A stretch of DNA of 64,000 nt from Bradyrhizobium sp. CCBAU 53421 (lineage in GTDB: Bacteria; Pseudomonadota; Alphaproteobacteria; Rhizobiales; Xanthobacteraceae), in NCBI RefSeq assembly GCF_015291625.1, contig NZ_CP030047.1, forward strand, positions 1,178,001-1,242,000, read 5' to 3'. The notes below the pieces were generated by a model. The model worked only from the letters and a program-made list of their open reading frames with translations, was not told the origin of the DNA and ran no database searches. Position numbers and translations under genes: made by a program. Shown in pieces: positions 43,362-51,836 of this stretch (position 1 is the stretch's first letter; every line of letters begins with the position of its first letter).

Positions 43362-44080
43362 GCGACAATCCGTTCTCGCTCTGGGTCTACCTCTCGCAGT
43401 CGCCGCTGCTCTGGCTGACGGTGACGCTCGTGACCTACGCCGTGACCGATGCGGTGTCGCTGAAGACGAGGCGTCACCCGCTCGCCAATCCGGTGCTGCA
43501 TTCGCTGTGGATCATCGGCGCGTTCCTGCTGCTGACCGGGACCTCCTACACCACCTATTTTGCCGGTGCGCAGTTCGTCCACTTCCTGCTCGGGCCAGCG
43601 ACGGTGGCACTCGCGGTGCCGCTCTACGAGAACCGCAGGCGGGTTGCGGCTGCGGTCCTACCGATGCTGGTTGCGCTCGCGGTCGGCTCGCTCACGGCGA
43701 TCGTTTCGGTGGTGCTGCTGGCGCAGGCCTTCGGGCTGCCGCGTGACATCATCCTGTCGCTGGCACCGAAATCGGTCACGGCCGGCGTTGCGATGGGCAT
43801 CAGCGAATCCCTGCACGCCGATCCCTCGCTGACCGCGGTCTCCGTGATCCTCACCGGCATCATGGGGGCGATCATCGTTACGCCGTTGATGAACTTCACA
43901 GGGATCGCCGACTTTCGCGGCCGGGGCTTTGCCGCCGGCATCGCCGCGCATGGCATCGGCACCGCGCGCGCCTTCCAGGTCGACGAGGTCGCCGGCGTCT
44001 TCGCCGGGATCGCGATGAGCCTGAACGCGCTGGTCACCTCGCTGCTGGTGCCGCTGGCCGTGACCTATCTGCTACGCTGA
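43358..44080 (+). CDS. lrgB: LrgB/CidB family membrane protein
   Basis: Encodes 240 residues with about six to seven membrane segments. FLLGPATVALAVPLYEN and SLAPKSVTAGVAMGISE are the hallmark LrgB motifs, with AAHGIGTARAF near the C terminus. Start overlaps lrgA by four bases, giving the usual lrgAB operon. In bacteria and plastids LrgAB-type pairs move small organic acids. Confidence 0.93.
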   Translation: MSDNPFSLWVYLSQSPLLWLTVTLVTYAVTDAVSLKTRRHPLANPVLHSLWIIGAFLLLTGTSYTTYFAGAQFVHFLLGPATVALAVPLYENRRRVAAAVLPMLVALAVGSLTAIVSVVLLAQAFGLPRDIILSLAPKSVTAGVAMGISESLHADPSLTAVSVILTGIMGAIIVTPLMNFTGIADFRGRGFAAGIAAHGIGTARAFQVDEVAGVFAGIAMSLNALVTSLLVPLAVTYLLR

Positions 44081-44082
44081 GA

Positions 44083-44131
44083 ATGATCCGGAAAAGTGGG
44101 GACCGGTTTTCCGAAAAGATCATGCTCAAAT
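44083..44131. repeat. GAGCATGATC/GGATCATGC repeat, short form, inverted orientation
   Basis: tgatccggaaaagtggggac...ggttttccgaaaagatcatgctcaaa, the reverse orientation of 40737-40790. Lies between lrgB and the TauE-like gene. Confidence 0.8.
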
Positions 44132-44228
44132 AGCGAGTCGCCGGGTGCAGGGCAGTTTTGTGCTATTGGTATGGCGTTGAGCAGCAAATCCTTCTAGGAT
44201 TGCCGCCGCAAACGCGAGTCTGTTCCCC

Positions 44229-45011
44229 TTGGTCTTTTCCGCAACTCAGAGCGTGCTTGGGCTGGCATCGGGCATGCTGGTCGGCTTTTCGCTGGGCCTG
44301 GTCGGCGGCGGCGGGTCGATCCTTGCCGTGCCGCTGATGGTCTATGTGGTCGGGGTGCCGCAGCCGCATGTCGCGATCGGCACCTCGGCGATCGCGGTCG
44401 CGGCCAATGCCGCGATCAACCTGTCCAACCACGCCCGTGGCGGCACCGTGATCTGGTCCTGCGCGCTGGTGTTCGCGCTGTCAGGCATGTTCGGTGCCTT
44501 CGGCGGCTCGATCCTCGGCAAGATGCTGGACGGGCAGAAGCTGCTTGCACTGTTCTCGATCGTGATGCTTGTGATCGCGGGTTTGATGCTGAAGAGCCGC
44601 GCGCGGGTCGGGCTGACCGACGTCAAAATCTCGATGTCCAACATGCCTGCGATCATTGGCCTCGGGCTCGCCACGGGAACCATGTCCGGCTTCTTCGGCA
44701 TCGGCGGCGGCTTTCTGATCGTGCCGGCCCTGATGCTGGCGACCGGTATGCCGATCATGAACGCGGTCAGTTCCTCGCTGGTGGCCGTCACCGCCTTCGG
44801 CGTGACCACGGCCTTGAGCTATGCGTGGTCCGGGCTGGTGTCGTGGAGCCTGGCGGGGCTATTCGTCGCCGGCGGCATCGCGGGCGGGCTCCTCGGCACC
44901 AGCAGCGCCCGGCACCTGTCGGAACGCCGCGGCGCGCTTAATATCGTGTTTGCGACTGTGATTATCGTCGTGGCGATCTATATGCTGCTGCGTAACATCA
45001 ATGTGTCCTGA
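44229..45011 (+). CDS. TauE/SafE-family sulfite exporter-like membrane protein
   Basis: Encodes 260 residues from a TTG at 44229; an ATG at 44274 is the next option but would cut into the first helix. About eight hydrophobic segments in two repeats: GLVGGGGSILAVPLMVY and GFFGIGGGFLIVPALML, the two GGG-x-P motifs of the TauE family. Members export sulfite, sulfoacetate or other organosulfur anions. A DsbA-like gene follows 36 bases later. Confidence 0.9.
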   Translation: MVFSATQSVLGLASGMLVGFSLGLVGGGGSILAVPLMVYVVGVPQPHVAIGTSAIAVAANAAINLSNHARGGTVIWSCALVFALSGMFGAFGGSILGKMLDGQKLLALFSIVMLVIAGLMLKSRARVGLTDVKISMSNMPAIIGLGLATGTMSGFFGIGGGFLIVPALMLATGMPIMNAVSSSLVAVTAFGVTTALSYAWSGLVSWSLAGLFVAGGIAGGLLGTSSARHLSERRGALNIVFATVIIVVAIYMLLRNINVS

Positions 45012-45047
45012 ACGTAGAAGGGCGAGCAGCCCTTGCGAAAGCCAGCT

Positions 45048-45725
45048 ATGAACCACCTGACGAAATCCCCTCTCGACAATGCCGGCGCCACCCGCCGCGA
45101 CGCGCTCGGCCTCGTCGGTGCCGGCATCGCGCTGCTGGCCGCGCGAGGCGCGCGCGCCGAGGACGACAATGTTCTGACCGAGGAGCAGGTGCTGCGCGAT
45201 CCCGATATTCCGGTGATTGGCAATCCCAAGGGCGATATCACGATCGTCGAATGGTTCGACTACAACTGTCCGTATTGCCGCAAGCTGGCGCCGGAACTCC
45301 GTCAGGTGGTGCAGGACGACGGCAAGGTCCGCCTCGTGCTGAAGGATTGGCCGATCCTCGGGCCGGTGTCCAAGGTCGCGGCGCGGATGGCGCTGGCGGC
45401 GAAGTACCAGGACAAGTTCGACGTCGCGCATGAGGCGATGATCTCGGTCAATTCGCGCATCACCGAGCCGCGGATCGCCGAATTGCTTTCGGGCGCCGGC
45501 CTCGACATGGACCGGCTGAAGAAGGACCTTGACGCCAACGCCAAGGCGATCGATGCGATCCTCGCCCGCAACAACGAACAGGCGATGGCGTTCGGCTTCA
45601 ACGGCACGCCGTCATTCATCGTCGGCAAGTATCGCGTGCCGGGCGTGCTCAGCATGGATCAGTTCGAGCAGGTGATCGCCGACGCGCGCAAGGCCAATAT
45701 GGGCCGCAAGACCGAGCAGAACTAA
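45048..45725 (+). CDS. DsbA-family periplasmic thiol:disulfide oxidoreductase
   Basis: Encodes 225 residues from ATG at 45048. The N terminus has a Tat-like signal (TRRDALGLVGAGIALLAARGARA). The thioredoxin-fold active site is FDYNCPYCRKL (CPYC), followed by the helical insertion and the cis-Pro strand GFNGTPSFIVG. It oxidises or isomerises cysteines in exported proteins. It follows the TauE-like gene on the same strand. Confidence 0.92.
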   Translation: MNHLTKSPLDNAGATRRDALGLVGAGIALLAARGARAEDDNVLTEEQVLRDPDIPVIGNPKGDITIVEWFDYNCPYCRKLAPELRQVVQDDGKVRLVLKDWPILGPVSKVAARMALAAKYQDKFDVAHEAMISVNSRITEPRIAELLSGAGLDMDRLKKDLDANAKAIDAILARNNEQAMAFGFNGTPSFIVGKYRVPGVLSMDQFEQVIADARKANMGRKTEQN

Positions 45726-45792
45726 GGCGCGCTAAAAGCGCGATGACATCAAGAAACGTCGTCGCGCTTCAGATTCTTGGCGCTTCAGCTTC

Positions 45793-45873
45793 TTGTTTGC
45801 GCATGATCTCCGCGCGAATGCTATGCATTTGTCGCGAGGGAAAACCGCTTCGCACTTTTCCGGATCATGCTCT
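45793..45873. repeat. GAGCATGATC/GGATCATGC repeat, long form, copy 2
   Basis: cttgtttgcgcatgatctcc ... cacttttccggatcatgctc, close to 22504-22584 over its whole length, including tttgtcgcgagggaaaaccg. It ends 10 bases before the CGNR gene's stop. Confidence 0.88.
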
Positions 45874-45882
45874 GGCGTTCAC

Positions 45883-46485
45883 TTACGCGGAGCCCTTGCG
45901 CTTGGCATAGGCGCGCCGCGCGCGCTCGCGATTGCCGCATACTTCGCTCGAGCACCATCGGCGAGTCCGGTTCGGGCTCTCGTCGACGAAGAACCAGCCG
46001 CAGCCGTCAGCCTCGCAGCATCCGATGCGGCCCGCATCATCGGACGCCAGCAGGGCCGTCAGCGACCACAGCACCGGCCACAATGGCTCGGTCACGTCGG
46101 TCCCCGCAAACGCATGGCGATAGCCGCGATCCTGCCGCACGAGGTCGGGCTGCCGCGGAGCCGCCGACAGCATCCGATTGACGAGACGGAGATCCACGCT
46201 GCGGCCACCGCGCAGCGCGTCGGAAATGCTCCAGATGTCGCGACGCAAATCATGCGCCTTCTGCATCGCGGCCACGGCAGCGCTGCTCGCCGAATGCGCT
46301 TTCAGCTTCCTGATCGCTGCGAGCGGCAAGGTCCCGCGGCGTTCGCTCCAGGACAACAGCGCAGCGTAGTCCGGGATCAGCTCCTGCGGATCGCTCGACG
46401 TCCGCCAGTCGAGCGTGTTCGCGAAGTCGAGGCAGACCCGCCCACCGAAGAACTGTGTCGCTGCCCGCGCGGGATCCCTTGACAT
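45883..46485 (-). CDS. ABATE/CGNR zinc-finger transcriptional regulator
   Basis: Encodes 200 residues from the ATG at 46485, with GAGG five bases ahead. The N-terminal ABATE domain begins FFGGRVCLDFANTLDWR and the C-terminal CGNR zinc finger is CCEADGCGWFFVDESPN...RRWCSSEVCGNRERARR. These proteins bind DNA through the finger and are thought to regulate a neighbouring stress or transport gene. Divergent from azlC with a palindrome between. Confidence 0.9.
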   Translation of the reverse strand: MSRDPARAATQFFGGRVCLDFANTLDWRTSSDPQELIPDYAALLSWSERRGTLPLAAIRKLKAHSASSAAVAAMQKAHDLRRDIWSISDALRGGRSVDLRLVNRMLSAAPRQPDLVRQDRGYRHAFAGTDVTEPLWPVLWSLTALLASDDAGRIGCCEADGCGWFFVDESPNRTRRWCSSEVCGNRERARRAYAKRKGSA

Positions 46486-46509
46486 CACGGCCTCTTACCA
46501 AGTTTAATC

Positions 46510-46527
46510 TAACGGTCATGACCATTA
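46510..46527. promoter_or_regulatory. Near-perfect palindrome TAAcGGTCATGACCaTTA
   Basis: 18 bp, symmetric except one base pair, located 25 bases from the CGNR start and covering a possible azlC start (46518). Plausible operator of the CGNR regulator. If so, the true azlC start is the next ATG at 46560. Confidence 0.5.
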
Positions 46528-47237
46528 CAAGTGCCCAACCGTCTCGACGCATCCCAACGATGACGACAGCCGGATTCCGGCGGGGCCTCGTCGCGGCCTT
46601 GCCGTTCCTGCTCAGCAATGGCGCCGCTGGCCTCGTGATGGGACTGACCTACAAGGGACTTGGGCTCGCGGCGCCGGAAGCGATCCTGTTCAGCCTGCTC
46701 GTCTACTCCGCCACCGCCCAGGCGATCACGCTGAGCATGTGGGCGAGGCCGTTGCCGGTTGCCGCCATGGTCGTTGCCTGCATCGCCACCAATGCACGAT
46801 ACTTACTGATGGGCGCCCATCTGCGCCAGCTGTTTGGCGGATTCGCGCCCCGGAAGATCTTGCTCAGCCTGTTTCTGCTCGCGGATGCGTCGTGGCTGAT
46901 GACGAGTTCGGATGCAGACCGCAACGGGCCCGACGCGGGCTATCTACTCGGATCGAGCATCCCGATGGCGATCGGCTGGGTCGGCGGCACCGCACTCGCC
47001 TATGCCGCCCCGGTCGCAACCAACGGATCGTTGAAGCTCGCCGCCGCGCTGCTACCGACGATGTTCATTGCGACCCTGCTTCCCAGCCAGTGGAAGAACG
47101 CGCGATCGCCCTGGCCGTGGCTGACCTCGGCCGTCGCAGCGCTTCTCGTCGCCCGGTTCGTGGATTCCAGTTGGTCCATGCTGATCGGAGGCGGATGCGG
47201 CACGCTCGTGAGCATGCTGGAGCGGAAGGATGGATGA
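46518..47237 (+). CDS. azlC: AzlC-family branched-chain amino acid exporter large subunit
   Basis: Encodes 239 residues from ATG 46518 (225 from ATG 46560). Six hydrophobic segments; LLVYSATAQAITLSMWA and CIATNARYLLMGAHLRQL are AzlC signatures. With AzlD it forms a two-component exporter for branched-chain amino acids or analogues. Its end overlaps azlD by eight bases. Divergent from the CGNR regulator, which is the likely controller. Confidence 0.9.
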   Translation: MTITSAQPSRRIPTMTTAGFRRGLVAALPFLLSNGAAGLVMGLTYKGLGLAAPEAILFSLLVYSATAQAITLSMWARPLPVAAMVVACIATNARYLLMGAHLRQLFGGFAPRKILLSLFLLADASWLMTSSDADRNGPDAGYLLGSSIPMAIGWVGGTALAYAAPVATNGSLKLAAALLPTMFIATLLPSQWKNARSPWPWLTSAVAALLVARFVDSSWSMLIGGGCGTLVSMLERKDG

Positions 47238-47532
47238 CCTGCAGGTGCTCGGCGTCATCTGCATCCTCGGCATCACCTGCTATGCGATGCGCGCCGGTGG
47301 ATACGTCCTCGCTGCGTCGATGCGCGACGACGGTATCGCCGCGCGCTTCCTTCGGCTCGCGCCCGGCAATCTGTTCATCGCATTCATTGTTGGCGGCTGC
47401 CTGTCCGGCGGGCTGGCAGGTCTCGTCGGGACGATGGTCGCGCTGGTGACAATGGCCATCACGGCGAGGGAATGGGCCGCGTTGGGTGCCGGCTTTGGTG
47501 CGGCCTTGGCGGCGTCCTCGATCGGGCTGTGA
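47230..47532 (+). CDS. azlD: AzlD-family branched-chain amino acid exporter small subunit
   Basis: Encodes 100 residues with three to four hydrophobic helices (VICILGITCYAMRAGGYVL, LFIAFIVGGCLSGGL, MVALVTMAITAREWAAL), the AzlD architecture. Start overlaps azlC, so the pair is translationally coupled. Confidence 0.9.
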   Translation: MDDLQVLGVICILGITCYAMRAGGYVLAASMRDDGIAARFLRLAPGNLFIAFIVGGCLSGGLAGLVGTMVALVTMAITAREWAALGAGFGAALAASSIGL

Positions 47533-47541
47533 CGTCAGCGG

Positions 47542-47748
47542 TTACTTCGACGCGATCTTGTCCCACTGTTCGCGGGTGCGCGTCTTCAGCAGGTTCCAGT
47601 CATGGGCTGCGACATCCCAATTCACGATGGTGCGGGTATCCTGTGCCACTTCGCCGTTGGCGACGCTCGACGTCCGCATCGAATCATAGACATAGACGCC
47701 GCAAACCAGCAGCAGCGCGCCCAAAATCATGCCGAAAAACGTCCGCAT
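47542..47748 (-). CDS. Small secreted or membrane-anchored hypothetical protein
   Basis: Encodes 68 residues: one N-terminal hydrophobic helix (FFGMILGALLLVCGVYVYD) then a polar part (NWDVAAHDWNLLKTRTREQWDKI). No family recognised. Small proteins of this shape are common in Bradyrhizobium. It lies convergent to azlD and 63 bases before the LysR gene's stop. Confidence 0.65.
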   Translation of the reverse strand: MRTFFGMILGALLLVCGVYVYDSMRTSSVANGEVAQDTRTIVNWDVAAHDWNLLKTRTREQWDKIASK

Positions 47749-47811
47749 TGCTTCATCCCTCCGGTGTCGGCGGGATAACGTCGTGGTGGCAGCGGTGGTT
47801 CCGGTGCTTGA

Positions 47812-48699
47812 TCAACTGCGCGCGAACACCCGCATCACATAATCGATGAACACGCGCACGCGCGGCGAAAGCTGTCGGTTGCGCGGATAGAGCAGGGACA
47901 CCGGCACCGACGGCGGCGGGCATTGCTGCAGCACCGGGATCAGCGTTCCGTTTGCCAAATCAGTCTCGGCGTGGAAACGCGGCACCTGAACGAGGCCGAG
48001 ACCGAGCCTGGCGCTCGCCAGATAACTTTCGGGGCCAGTCACCGACATCGGCGCCGGCAGCGGAAACTGCTTGAGCGCGCCGTCGATCACGAACTCCATC
48101 GGGCGCAAGCGTCCGGTCGTCAGGGAGCGAATGCCGATCATGCGATGGCCGTCGAGCGCGAACGGATCGCTCGGCATGCCGAAGCGTGCAAAGTAATCCG
48201 GCGTGGCACAAGTCAGCCGCTCCAGCATCGTGACCTGCCGCGCGATCATGTCGCTGTCGGGCAGCCTGCCGAAGCGCAGCACGCAGTCGACGCCTTCGCG
48301 GATCAGATCGATGAAGCGATCGCTCTCGCTCATGTTGATCTCGATATCAGGATATTGAGCGAGGAAGCCCGGCAGGTTCGGCAGCAGGAAGTGCCGCGCC
48401 AGGGTGCCCTGCACTTCGAGCCGCAGCAGCCCCTTCGGCCGCGCGCCGCCGAACGCGCCTTCGGCGTCTTCGAGGTCGGCGATCAACGACAGGCAGCGGC
48501 GGTAATGCGCCTCGCCGTCGAGCGTCGGGCGCACCGTGCGCGTGGTGCGCTCGAGCAGCCGCACGCCGAGGCGCGCTTCCAGCCCCTTCACCGCGTCCGT
48601 CACAGTCGAGCGCGGCAAGCCGAGATCATCGGCGGCCAGCGAAAAGCTGCGCCGCTCCACTACCCGGCTGAACACGCGCATCGCGTCGAAACGGTCCAT
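47812..48699 (-). CDS. LysR-family transcriptional regulator
   Basis: Encodes 295 residues. N-terminal winged HTH: MDRFDAMRVFSRVVERRSFSLAADDLGLPRSTVTDAVKGLEARLGVRLL; C-terminal effector domain with GRLPDSDMIARQ and RLGLGLVQVPRF. Divergent from the two short-chain dehydrogenases, with a perfect palindrome in the gap, so it likely controls them. Confidence 0.93.
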   Translation of the reverse strand: MDRFDAMRVFSRVVERRSFSLAADDLGLPRSTVTDAVKGLEARLGVRLLERTTRTVRPTLDGEAHYRRCLSLIADLEDAEGAFGGARPKGLLRLEVQGTLARHFLLPNLPGFLAQYPDIEINMSESDRFIDLIREGVDCVLRFGRLPDSDMIARQVTMLERLTCATPDYFARFGMPSDPFALDGHRMIGIRSLTTGRLRPMEFVIDGALKQFPLPAPMSVTGPESYLASARLGLGLVQVPRFHAETDLANGTLIPVLQQCPPPSVPVSLLYPRNRQLSPRVRVFIDYVMRVFARS

Positions 48700-48742
48700 T
48701 TATTATCCGCAAATAACGAATAGTGATGCCAGAAAATGCATG

Positions 48743-48756
48743 ATTATCCGGATAAT
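48743..48756. promoter_or_regulatory. Perfect palindrome ATTATCCGGATAAT, probable LysR site
   Basis: 14-bp exact palindrome in the 120-base gap between lysR and the first dehydrogenase, A/T-rich at its ends. A related half-site TTATCCG lies at the lysR side near 48702-48708. Confidence 0.65.
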
Positions 48757-48819
48757 TCCAAGGCCTAGGGTCCCTCCATCGAACGCGGCTCGGCCGCACT
48801 ATCGGATGGAGACTGAAAA

Positions 48820-49560
48820 ATGACCAACCAAGCCAACAAGGTAGCTCTGGTGACGGGGGCCTCGCGCGGAATCGGCGCGGCGGTTGCCGAACGCCTTGCC
48901 AAGGACGGCTTCACCGTCGTCATCAACTACTCCGGCGACGCCAAGGCCGCCCAGGCGGTGGCCGACAGGATCGAGGCCGCCGGCGGCCGGGCGCTGACCG
49001 CGAAGGCCGATGTCAGCGACGCCAGCGCCGTGCGTGGCATGTTCGACGCGGCGGAAGCGGCATTCGGCGGCGTCGACGTGCTCATCAACAATGCCGGCAT
49101 CATGAAGCTCGGCAGGATCGCCGACAGCGACGAAGCGGCGTTCGACCAGCAGGTCGCGGTCAATCTGAAGGGCAGCTTCAACACCATGCGCGAGGCGGCA
49201 CGCCGGCTGCGCAATGGCGGACGCATCGTCAACTTCTCGACCAGCGTCGTCGGCACCAGGCTCGAGAGCTACGGCATTTATGTCGCGACCAAAGCCGCGA
49301 TTGAATCGCTGACCGCGATCCTGTCGAAGGAGTTGCGCGGCCGCGACATCACCGTGAATGCCGTCGCGCCCGGTCCGACCGCGACCGATCTGTTCCTCAA
49401 CGGCAAGTCGGACGAGCTGATCGAGCGCTTCGCCAAGATGGTCCCGCTGGAGCGGCTCGGCACGCCTGACGACATCGCGAACGCCGTGTCGTTCCTCGCC
49501 GGTCCCGACGGCTCCTGGATCAACGGCCAGACCCTGCGCGCCAATGGCGGCCTGGTCTGA
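48820..49560 (+). CDS. Short-chain dehydrogenase/reductase 1 (classical SDR)
   Basis: Encodes 246 residues, standard SDR length. VTGASRGIG (cofactor TGxxxGxG), NNAGIM, catalytic Ser in NFSTSVVGT and YGIYVATKAA (YxxxK) are intact. Resembles 3-oxoacyl reductase or glucose dehydrogenase types. GGAGA lies 12 bases ahead of the ATG. Followed 57 bases later by a second SDR. Confidence 0.92.
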   Translation: MTNQANKVALVTGASRGIGAAVAERLAKDGFTVVINYSGDAKAAQAVADRIEAAGGRALTAKADVSDASAVRGMFDAAEAAFGGVDVLINNAGIMKLGRIADSDEAAFDQQVAVNLKGSFNTMREAARRLRNGGRIVNFSTSVVGTRLESYGIYVATKAAIESLTAILSKELRGRDITVNAVAPGPTATDLFLNGKSDELIERFAKMVPLERLGTPDDIANAVSFLAGPDGSWINGQTLRANGGLV

Positions 49561-49617
49561 CGCTCGCACACCTTCAACCCAGCACTCGGTCAACCCGATT
49601 TCAAAAGGATACGTGTC

Positions 49618-50517
49618 ATGAAACAGGTCATCGTCATCACCGGCGCTTCGAGCGGCTTTGGCCGCCTCACCGCCAACGCGCTCGCCAGGGCCGGCCACAC
49701 TGTCTACGCCTCGATGCGCCACACCACCGGCCGTAACGCCGCCGCGGTCGCCGATATCGAGGAGTTCGCTCGCGACAACAAGGTCGACCTGCGCGCGCTC
49801 GAGCTCGATGTCGGCTCGCAGGCGTCAGTCGACAAGGCGATCGCACAGATCGTCGCCGAGGCGGGCCGCCTCGACGTCGTCATGCACAATGCCGGCCACA
49901 TGGTGTTCGGACCGGCGGAGGCGTTCACGCCCGAGCAGCTTGCCGAGCTCTACGACGTCAACGTGCTCTCGACCCAGCGCGTCAATCGCGCGGCGCTGCT
50001 GCAGCTGCGCAAGCAGGGCAGGGGACTTTTGGTGTGGGTGTCGAGCTCCAGCTCGGCCGGCGGCACGCCGCCTTATCTCGCGCCATATTTCGCGGCGAAG
50101 GCCGGCATGGATGCGATGGCGGTGATCTACGCCCGCGAGCTCTCGCGCTGGGGCATCGAGACCTCGATCATCGTGCCCGGTGCCTTCACCGGCGGCACCA
50201 ATCACTTCGCGCATTCCGGCCGTCCCGCGGACGAAGCGCGCGTCGCCGAATATGAAGCCGGTCCCTATGCCGGCTTCGGCGACGAGATCATGAAGGCGTT
50301 CGCGGCGATCGTGCCCGAGGATGCCGACGCGTCGCTGGTTGCGGACGCGATCGTCAAAGTCGTCGACACGCCGTTCGGCAAGCGGCCGTTTCGTGTTCAC
50401 ATCGATCCGACGCAGGACGGTGCCGAGGTCGCATTCGGCGTGATCGACCGCGTCCGCAACGAGATGCTGCACCGGGTCGGCTCCTCCGATTTGCTCAAGC
50501 CGCGGGTGAATGGGTAG
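49618..50517 (+). CDS. Short-chain dehydrogenase/reductase 2
   Basis: Encodes 299 residues from ATG after AAAGGATACGTGTC. ITGASSGFG (cofactor motif), MHNAGHM, SSSSSAGGTPPYLAPYFAAKAG (Ser, then YxxxK) are intact. Longer than SDR1 by about 50 residues, with the extra at the C terminus. Probably co-transcribed with SDR1 under the LysR protein. Substrate unknown. Confidence 0.92.
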   Translation: MKQVIVITGASSGFGRLTANALARAGHTVYASMRHTTGRNAAAVADIEEFARDNKVDLRALELDVGSQASVDKAIAQIVAEAGRLDVVMHNAGHMVFGPAEAFTPEQLAELYDVNVLSTQRVNRAALLQLRKQGRGLLVWVSSSSSAGGTPPYLAPYFAAKAGMDAMAVIYARELSRWGIETSIIVPGAFTGGTNHFAHSGRPADEARVAEYEAGPYAGFGDEIMKAFAAIVPEDADASLVADAIVKVVDTPFGKRPFRVHIDPTQDGAEVAFGVIDRVRNEMLHRVGSSDLLKPRVNG

Positions 50518-50571
50518 CTTGCGCTTTCGATCCACGGCAGGGATGGGATCGTGCCACGGGCCCTCCATCAC

Positions 50572-50690
50572 CGTCATCCTGAGGTGCGAGCGGAGCGAGC
50601 CTCGAAGGATGCACGGCCCCGATGCAGCCGCGCGGCCGCAGCCGGGCCGTCGACCCTTCGAGACGCGCTTCGCGCTCCTCAGGGTGACGG
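50572..50690. repeat. GTCACCCTGAGG palindromic repeat, copy 3
   Basis: cgtcatcctgaggtgcgagc, inner cctcgaaggatgcacggcc, ends gcgctcctcagggtgacgg. Separates convergent SDR2 and the hydrolase. Nothing else is seen in the 212-base gap. Confidence 0.85.
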
Positions 50691-50729
50691 GAATAGGGCT
50701 ACGCAACGCAGCTAAAGCCCGGCGGCGTA

Positions 50730-51812
50730 TCAGACGCTGTCGGCCCGCTCGCCGTTCAGCCACCGAAAAATCTCGGCATTGATCTCGCGCGGATAGGTGT
50801 GGCTGAGATCGTCGATCTCGCGATAGGTGACCCTGGCGCCGGCGGCCGACAGCAGGCCTTGGGTCTGGCGCGCGGTCTGCACCGGGAACATCCAGTCGAG
50901 CCGGCCATGGGTGATGAAGATCGGCAGGCCGCGCAGCCGCTCCGCATCGGCCATCTCGGCCATCAGCGGATGGAAGGTGGCCGCGACCGGCGCCAGATGC
51001 GTGAAGCGCGAGGCGCCGTCGAGCCCGCTCACATAGCTGAAGGTGCCGCCATCGCTCATGCCGGTCAGCAGCATGCGCGTCTCGTCGATCTTCCAGCGCG
51101 TGCACACCTGGTCGACAATGCGGTTGAGGTTCGGCGTGTCGGTGTCGTCGCCCATCAGCGCCCAGGTCTGGCCGGTCGCGGTCGGCGCCACCAGGATGGC
51201 GCCGCGGCTGCGGGCATCGCGCAGCCAGCTCCACAGGAAGCCGCGGCCATTGCCGCTGCCGCCATGCAGCGCCATCACCAGCGGCCAGGTGCGATCCGGC
51301 GTGTAGTACTCCGGCACATACATCGAGAAGCCGCCGCGGCTGCCCGGATCATTGCGCTCATGGAAAATGCCGGTGTCGGCGTTGGGCGTCGCCGCGAGCT
51401 TGGCCTGCAGCTCGGCATCCTCGCGCAAATCGGGCGCGATGAAGAAGCCGCTGACCGGCGGCAGTTCGGTCAGCGGATAGAGCGCCTCCTGCGCCCGCGG
51501 CAGATAGCGCAGCGCGCGGAATACGCTGACCAGGTCGCCTTCGCCGTTCTGCACCGCGCGCAAGCCCGCATAGCCGGCGAGCGCCGGTTCGATCGCGGCC
51601 TCCAGCGCGGTCTTGATGTGCGCGAATTTCTCCGGCCAGTCGGCGAGCCGCGGCCGCACCGCCTGCAAGGCCTCTTCCGGCTCGCCCGCGATCTGCATCA
51701 CGCGGTCGAAATCCGGCGGGTTGAGATTGCGCGCGACAAAGGACAGCGATTCCAGCGTCTGCAGCAGCGGCGGCAGCACGGCCACGATGTCGTCAACCAC
51801 GGCCTCGCTCAT
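50730..51812 (-). CDS. Alpha/beta hydrolase (phospholipase/PHB depolymerase-like)
   Basis: Encodes 360 residues. The C-terminal two thirds is an alpha/beta hydrolase: LVMALHGGSGNG (oxyanion), nucleophile elbow GMSDGGTF, Asp in ITHGRLDWMFPV and His in DLSHTYPRE. The N-terminal roughly 140 residues form a helical region with no known match. No signal peptide is visible. Ends 25 bases before the degenerate HtrA-like gene on the same strand, so likely co-transcribed. Confidence 0.88.
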   Translation of the reverse strand: MSEAVVDDIVAVLPPLLQTLESLSFVARNLNPPDFDRVMQIAGEPEEALQAVRPRLADWPEKFAHIKTALEAAIEPALAGYAGLRAVQNGEGDLVSVFRALRYLPRAQEALYPLTELPPVSGFFIAPDLREDAELQAKLAATPNADTGIFHERNDPGSRGGFSMYVPEYYTPDRTWPLVMALHGGSGNGRGFLWSWLRDARSRGAILVAPTATGQTWALMGDDTDTPNLNRIVDQVCTRWKIDETRMLLTGMSDGGTFSYVSGLDGASRFTHLAPVAATFHPLMAEMADAERLRGLPIFITHGRLDWMFPVQTARQTQGLLSAAGARVTYREIDDLSHTYPREINAEIFRWLNGERADSV

Positions 51813-51836
51813 CGCCGCTGCCTCTTCCGTTTTATA

